Assembly: GCF_013911085.1 (NCBI RefSeq)
Contig: NZ_JACERN010000033.1
Span: 372,001-436,000 of the forward strand
Reading direction: 5' to 3'
Length of the DNA stretch: 64,000 nt
DNA from: Aquitalea aquatica
GTDB lineage: Bacteria; Pseudomonadota; Gammaproteobacteria; Burkholderiales; Chromobacteriaceae
Part shown: piece by piece, positions 62,478 through 64,000 of the stretch
Layout of the letters: every line of letters begins with the position of its first letter
Position numbering within the stretch: position 1 is the stretch's first letter
Notes under the pieces: model-generated
What the model was told of the DNA's origin: nothing
Database searches by the model: none
Seen by the model: only the letters and a program-made list of their open reading frames with translations
Made by a program: the position numbers and the translations under genes

Positions 62478-63541
62478 TGGCTTATCCCTTGCTCACCATG
62501 GCGCAGATCCGCGCCGACATGCTGCGTGACATCCGCAACCTGCTGCCGGAGGCCGATGTCGGCCCGGACTCGGACTACTTCATCCGCGCCACCTCGGTGG
62601 CCAGCGCGGTGGAAGGCTTGTACCAGCACCAGGCGTGGATGGTGCGACAGATTTTCCCCGACACCGCCGATCATGATTATTTGCTGCAGCATGCCCGATT
62701 GCGTGGTCTGGAGCCCAAGCCAGCGGTGGCCGCCAGCGGCCGTATGCTGTTGCGCGGCAATCCTGGCAGTCCTATCCCGGCCGGGGTACAGGGCAAGTGG
62801 GCGGAACAGCTGTATGTCAGCCGCGCGGTCGGGCTGATTGCTGCGGATGGCACGGCGACAGTGGCCGCCAGTGCGGCACTACCAGGGCTGGCCGGCAATG
62901 CGTCTGACGATAGCCGGCTGGAGCTGCTGGCCCCGCCGCCTGGCGTGCAGTCGGCCGCTACCCTGCTGGAGATGCGCGGCGGGGTGGAGGAAGAAAGCGA
63001 TGCCGAACTGCTGGCGCGGCTGCTGGACCTGATCCGCCGCCCACCTGCTGGCGGCAATGTCCACGATTACCGGCGCTGGGCACTGGAGGTGCCGGGCGTA
63101 TCGGCGGCTTATGTCTATCCGCTGCGGCGCGGGCTAGGCACGGTGGATATCATCATTACTGCGGCGGGAGGACTGCCGTCTGCGGCTACCTTGGCCGCGG
63201 TGCAAACCCATATCGACACGCTGCGCCCGGTTACCGCCAAGCACAGCCTGGTGGCCGCACCCACGGTGCGGCTGGTGGATGTGGAGCTGCAGCTGTCGCT
63301 GTCCGGCCTGACGCTGGAACAAGCCCGGCTGCAGCTGACACCGCAGTTGCAAACGCGTTTTGCGCAGCTGGCTCCCGGTGAGGTGCTGATTCGTAGCCAG
63401 CTGGAAACGCTGGCCTCCAGCCTGCCCGGGGTGGTGGACCGGCGCATTGTGCTGCCGGCCGCCAATGTGCAGCCGCTGGTGAATGAACAGCGGGTGGAGT
63501 GGTTGCGGCTGGGCCGGCTCGACATTAAGGCCATGCCATGA
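62477..63541 (+). CDS. Baseplate J-like protein, Mu gp47-like
   Basis: This is a 354-residue baseplate wedge subunit. It begins MAYPLLTMAQIRADMLRDIR and has FPDTADHDYLLQHARLRGLE, EEESDAELLARLLDLIRRPPAGGNVHDYRRWALEV-type sequence and YVYPLRRGLGTVDIIITAAGG, all typical of the J family. The stop overlaps gp48 by four bases. Confidence 0.92.
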   Translation: MAYPLLTMAQIRADMLRDIRNLLPEADVGPDSDYFIRATSVASAVEGLYQHQAWMVRQIFPDTADHDYLLQHARLRGLEPKPAVAASGRMLLRGNPGSPIPAGVQGKWAEQLYVSRAVGLIAADGTATVAASAALPGLAGNASDDSRLELLAPPPGVQSAATLLEMRGGVEEESDAELLARLLDLIRRPPAGGNVHDYRRWALEVPGVSAAYVYPLRRGLGTVDIIITAAGGLPSAATLAAVQTHIDTLRPVTAKHSLVAAPTVRLVDVELQLSLSGLTLEQARLQLTPQLQTRFAQLAPGEVLIRSQLETLASSLPGVVDRRIVLPAANVQPLVNEQRVEWLRLGRLDIKAMP

Positions 63542-64000
63542 ACCACGCCACGCTATTGACGCTGCTGCTGCCACCGCAATCCTATGCCCGCAATGCGCAG
63601 CCCTTGCAGATCGAGCTACATGCCGAAGGCCGGGCGCTGGATGTGGCCGAGCGCGATGGTTTGCAAGCTGCCGCCGCCATCTCGCCCTTTTTTGCCGAAC
63701 ACACCTTGCCGGACTGGGAAAGGGTCTGTGGCCTCACCCCACCGACCAGCGCGGTTTATCAGCAGCGGCTACAGGCTGTGCTGGCCAAGCTGGCGGCCAC
63801 CGGGGGACTGAGTATTCCTTATTTCCAGCGCCTGGCCAGCAGCTTGGGTTACCGGATCGAGGTTATCGAGTTGCAGCCTTTCCGCGCTGGCATCAATCGC
63901 ACCGGCGACACGTTGCAGGTGGCTGACATCTTGTGGGTGTGGCAAGTGGTGGTGCATTCCACGCAGGTGAGTGCCTGGCGTTTTCGTGCGGGACAGTCTA
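63538..64000 (+). CDS. DUF2313 tail protein, Mu gp48-like, cut by window edge
   Basis: This is the N-terminal 154 residues of a gp48/YmfQ-type (DUF2313) baseplate protein. It starts MNHATLLTLLLPPQSYARNA, with FAEHTLPDWERVCGLTPPTSAVYQQRLQAVLAKLAATGGLS and PYFQRLASSLGYRIEVIE following as in the family. Family members are about 190-200 residues, so the C-terminus lies outside. Confidence 0.88.
   Translation, partial: MNHATLLTLLLPPQSYARNAQPLQIELHAEGRALDVAERDGLQAAAAISPFFAEHTLPDWERVCGLTPPTSAVYQQRLQAVLAKLAATGGLSIPYFQRLASSLGYRIEVIELQPFRAGINRTGDTLQVADILWVWQVVVHSTQVSAWRFRAGQS

Larger units (their letters stand above)
33900..64000 (+). mobile_element. Mu-like transposable prophage, right end outside window
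   Basis: Gene order matches phage Mu from c and ner through A, B, gemA, mor, lysis, head and tail genes up to gp48. The left boundary is inferred to lie between the chemoreceptor stop (33551) and the c gene (33964), most likely near 33900. Terminal bases and target duplication cannot be fixed because the right end is missing. The F gene and most of the G gene are deleted, so the element is probably defective for virions while still encoding transposition functions. Confidence 0.92.

Noticed and set aside
33964-64000. CRISPR array or integrase-type attachment site in the prophage
   Set aside because: No regularly spaced repeats were seen, and the element encodes a DDE transposase rather than a site-specific integrase.

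Overview
The window looks like a chromosome segment of a Gram-negative betaproteobacterium of the order Neisseriales, most likely Chromobacteriaceae (Chromobacterium/Aquitalea/Vogesella type). The basis is the high-GC coding style and the hupB - lon - clpX - clpP - tig block. That is recognition of gene order and protein style, not a database result.

Bases 1-13.7 kb are housekeeping. In order they hold a cut-off [2Fe-2S] ferredoxin-like gene, dnaB, a BaiN/YhiN-type flavoprotein, sodB, ppiD, tRNA-Asp(GTC) and tRNA-Val(TAC), hupB, lon, clpX, clpP and tig. A membrane diguanylate cyclase and a SAM methyltransferase follow. Several promoters and intrinsic terminators can be read directly.

Bases 14.7-31.3 kb form a nitrate-respiration island. 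It holds narGHJI (minus strand), a chemoreceptor with a nitrate/nitrite-sensing NIT domain, two NarK-type transporters, the divergent narXL two-component system, and a moaA that probably supports molybdenum cofactor supply to NarG. An orphan fimbrial subunit gene sits inside it. A second chemoreceptor (31.9-33.6 kb) separates the island from the prophage.

From about 33.9 kb to the right edge lies a Mu-like transposable prophage in canonical order. It has repressor c, ner, transposase A, target-selection ATPase B, a run of small early genes, gemA, mor, lysis genes, gp27/gp28/gp29, the head genes I(Z)/T, and tail genes gp35 to gp48. The right end is outside the window. Early transcription is presumably controlled by a CTTAAC-repeat operator array between c and ner. 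Middle genes end with mor. Late units appear to begin at three places that share an ACTGAA-N4-TTCA dyad.

The prophage carries non-phage cargo at three points: an AT-rich AIPR-family (abortive infection) gene after mor, a minus-strand zinc-ribbon gene between gp27 and gp28, and two AT-rich minus-strand genes (one DUF2513-like) before the protease gene. The last pair lies beside a deletion that removed the F gene and all but the last ~54 codons of the G gene, so the phage is probably defective. Three genes are hidden from simple ORF listing: an Rz1-type spanin nested in the Rz-type gene, a -1 frameshift extension of the tail chaperone, and an in-frame scaffold start inside the protease gene.
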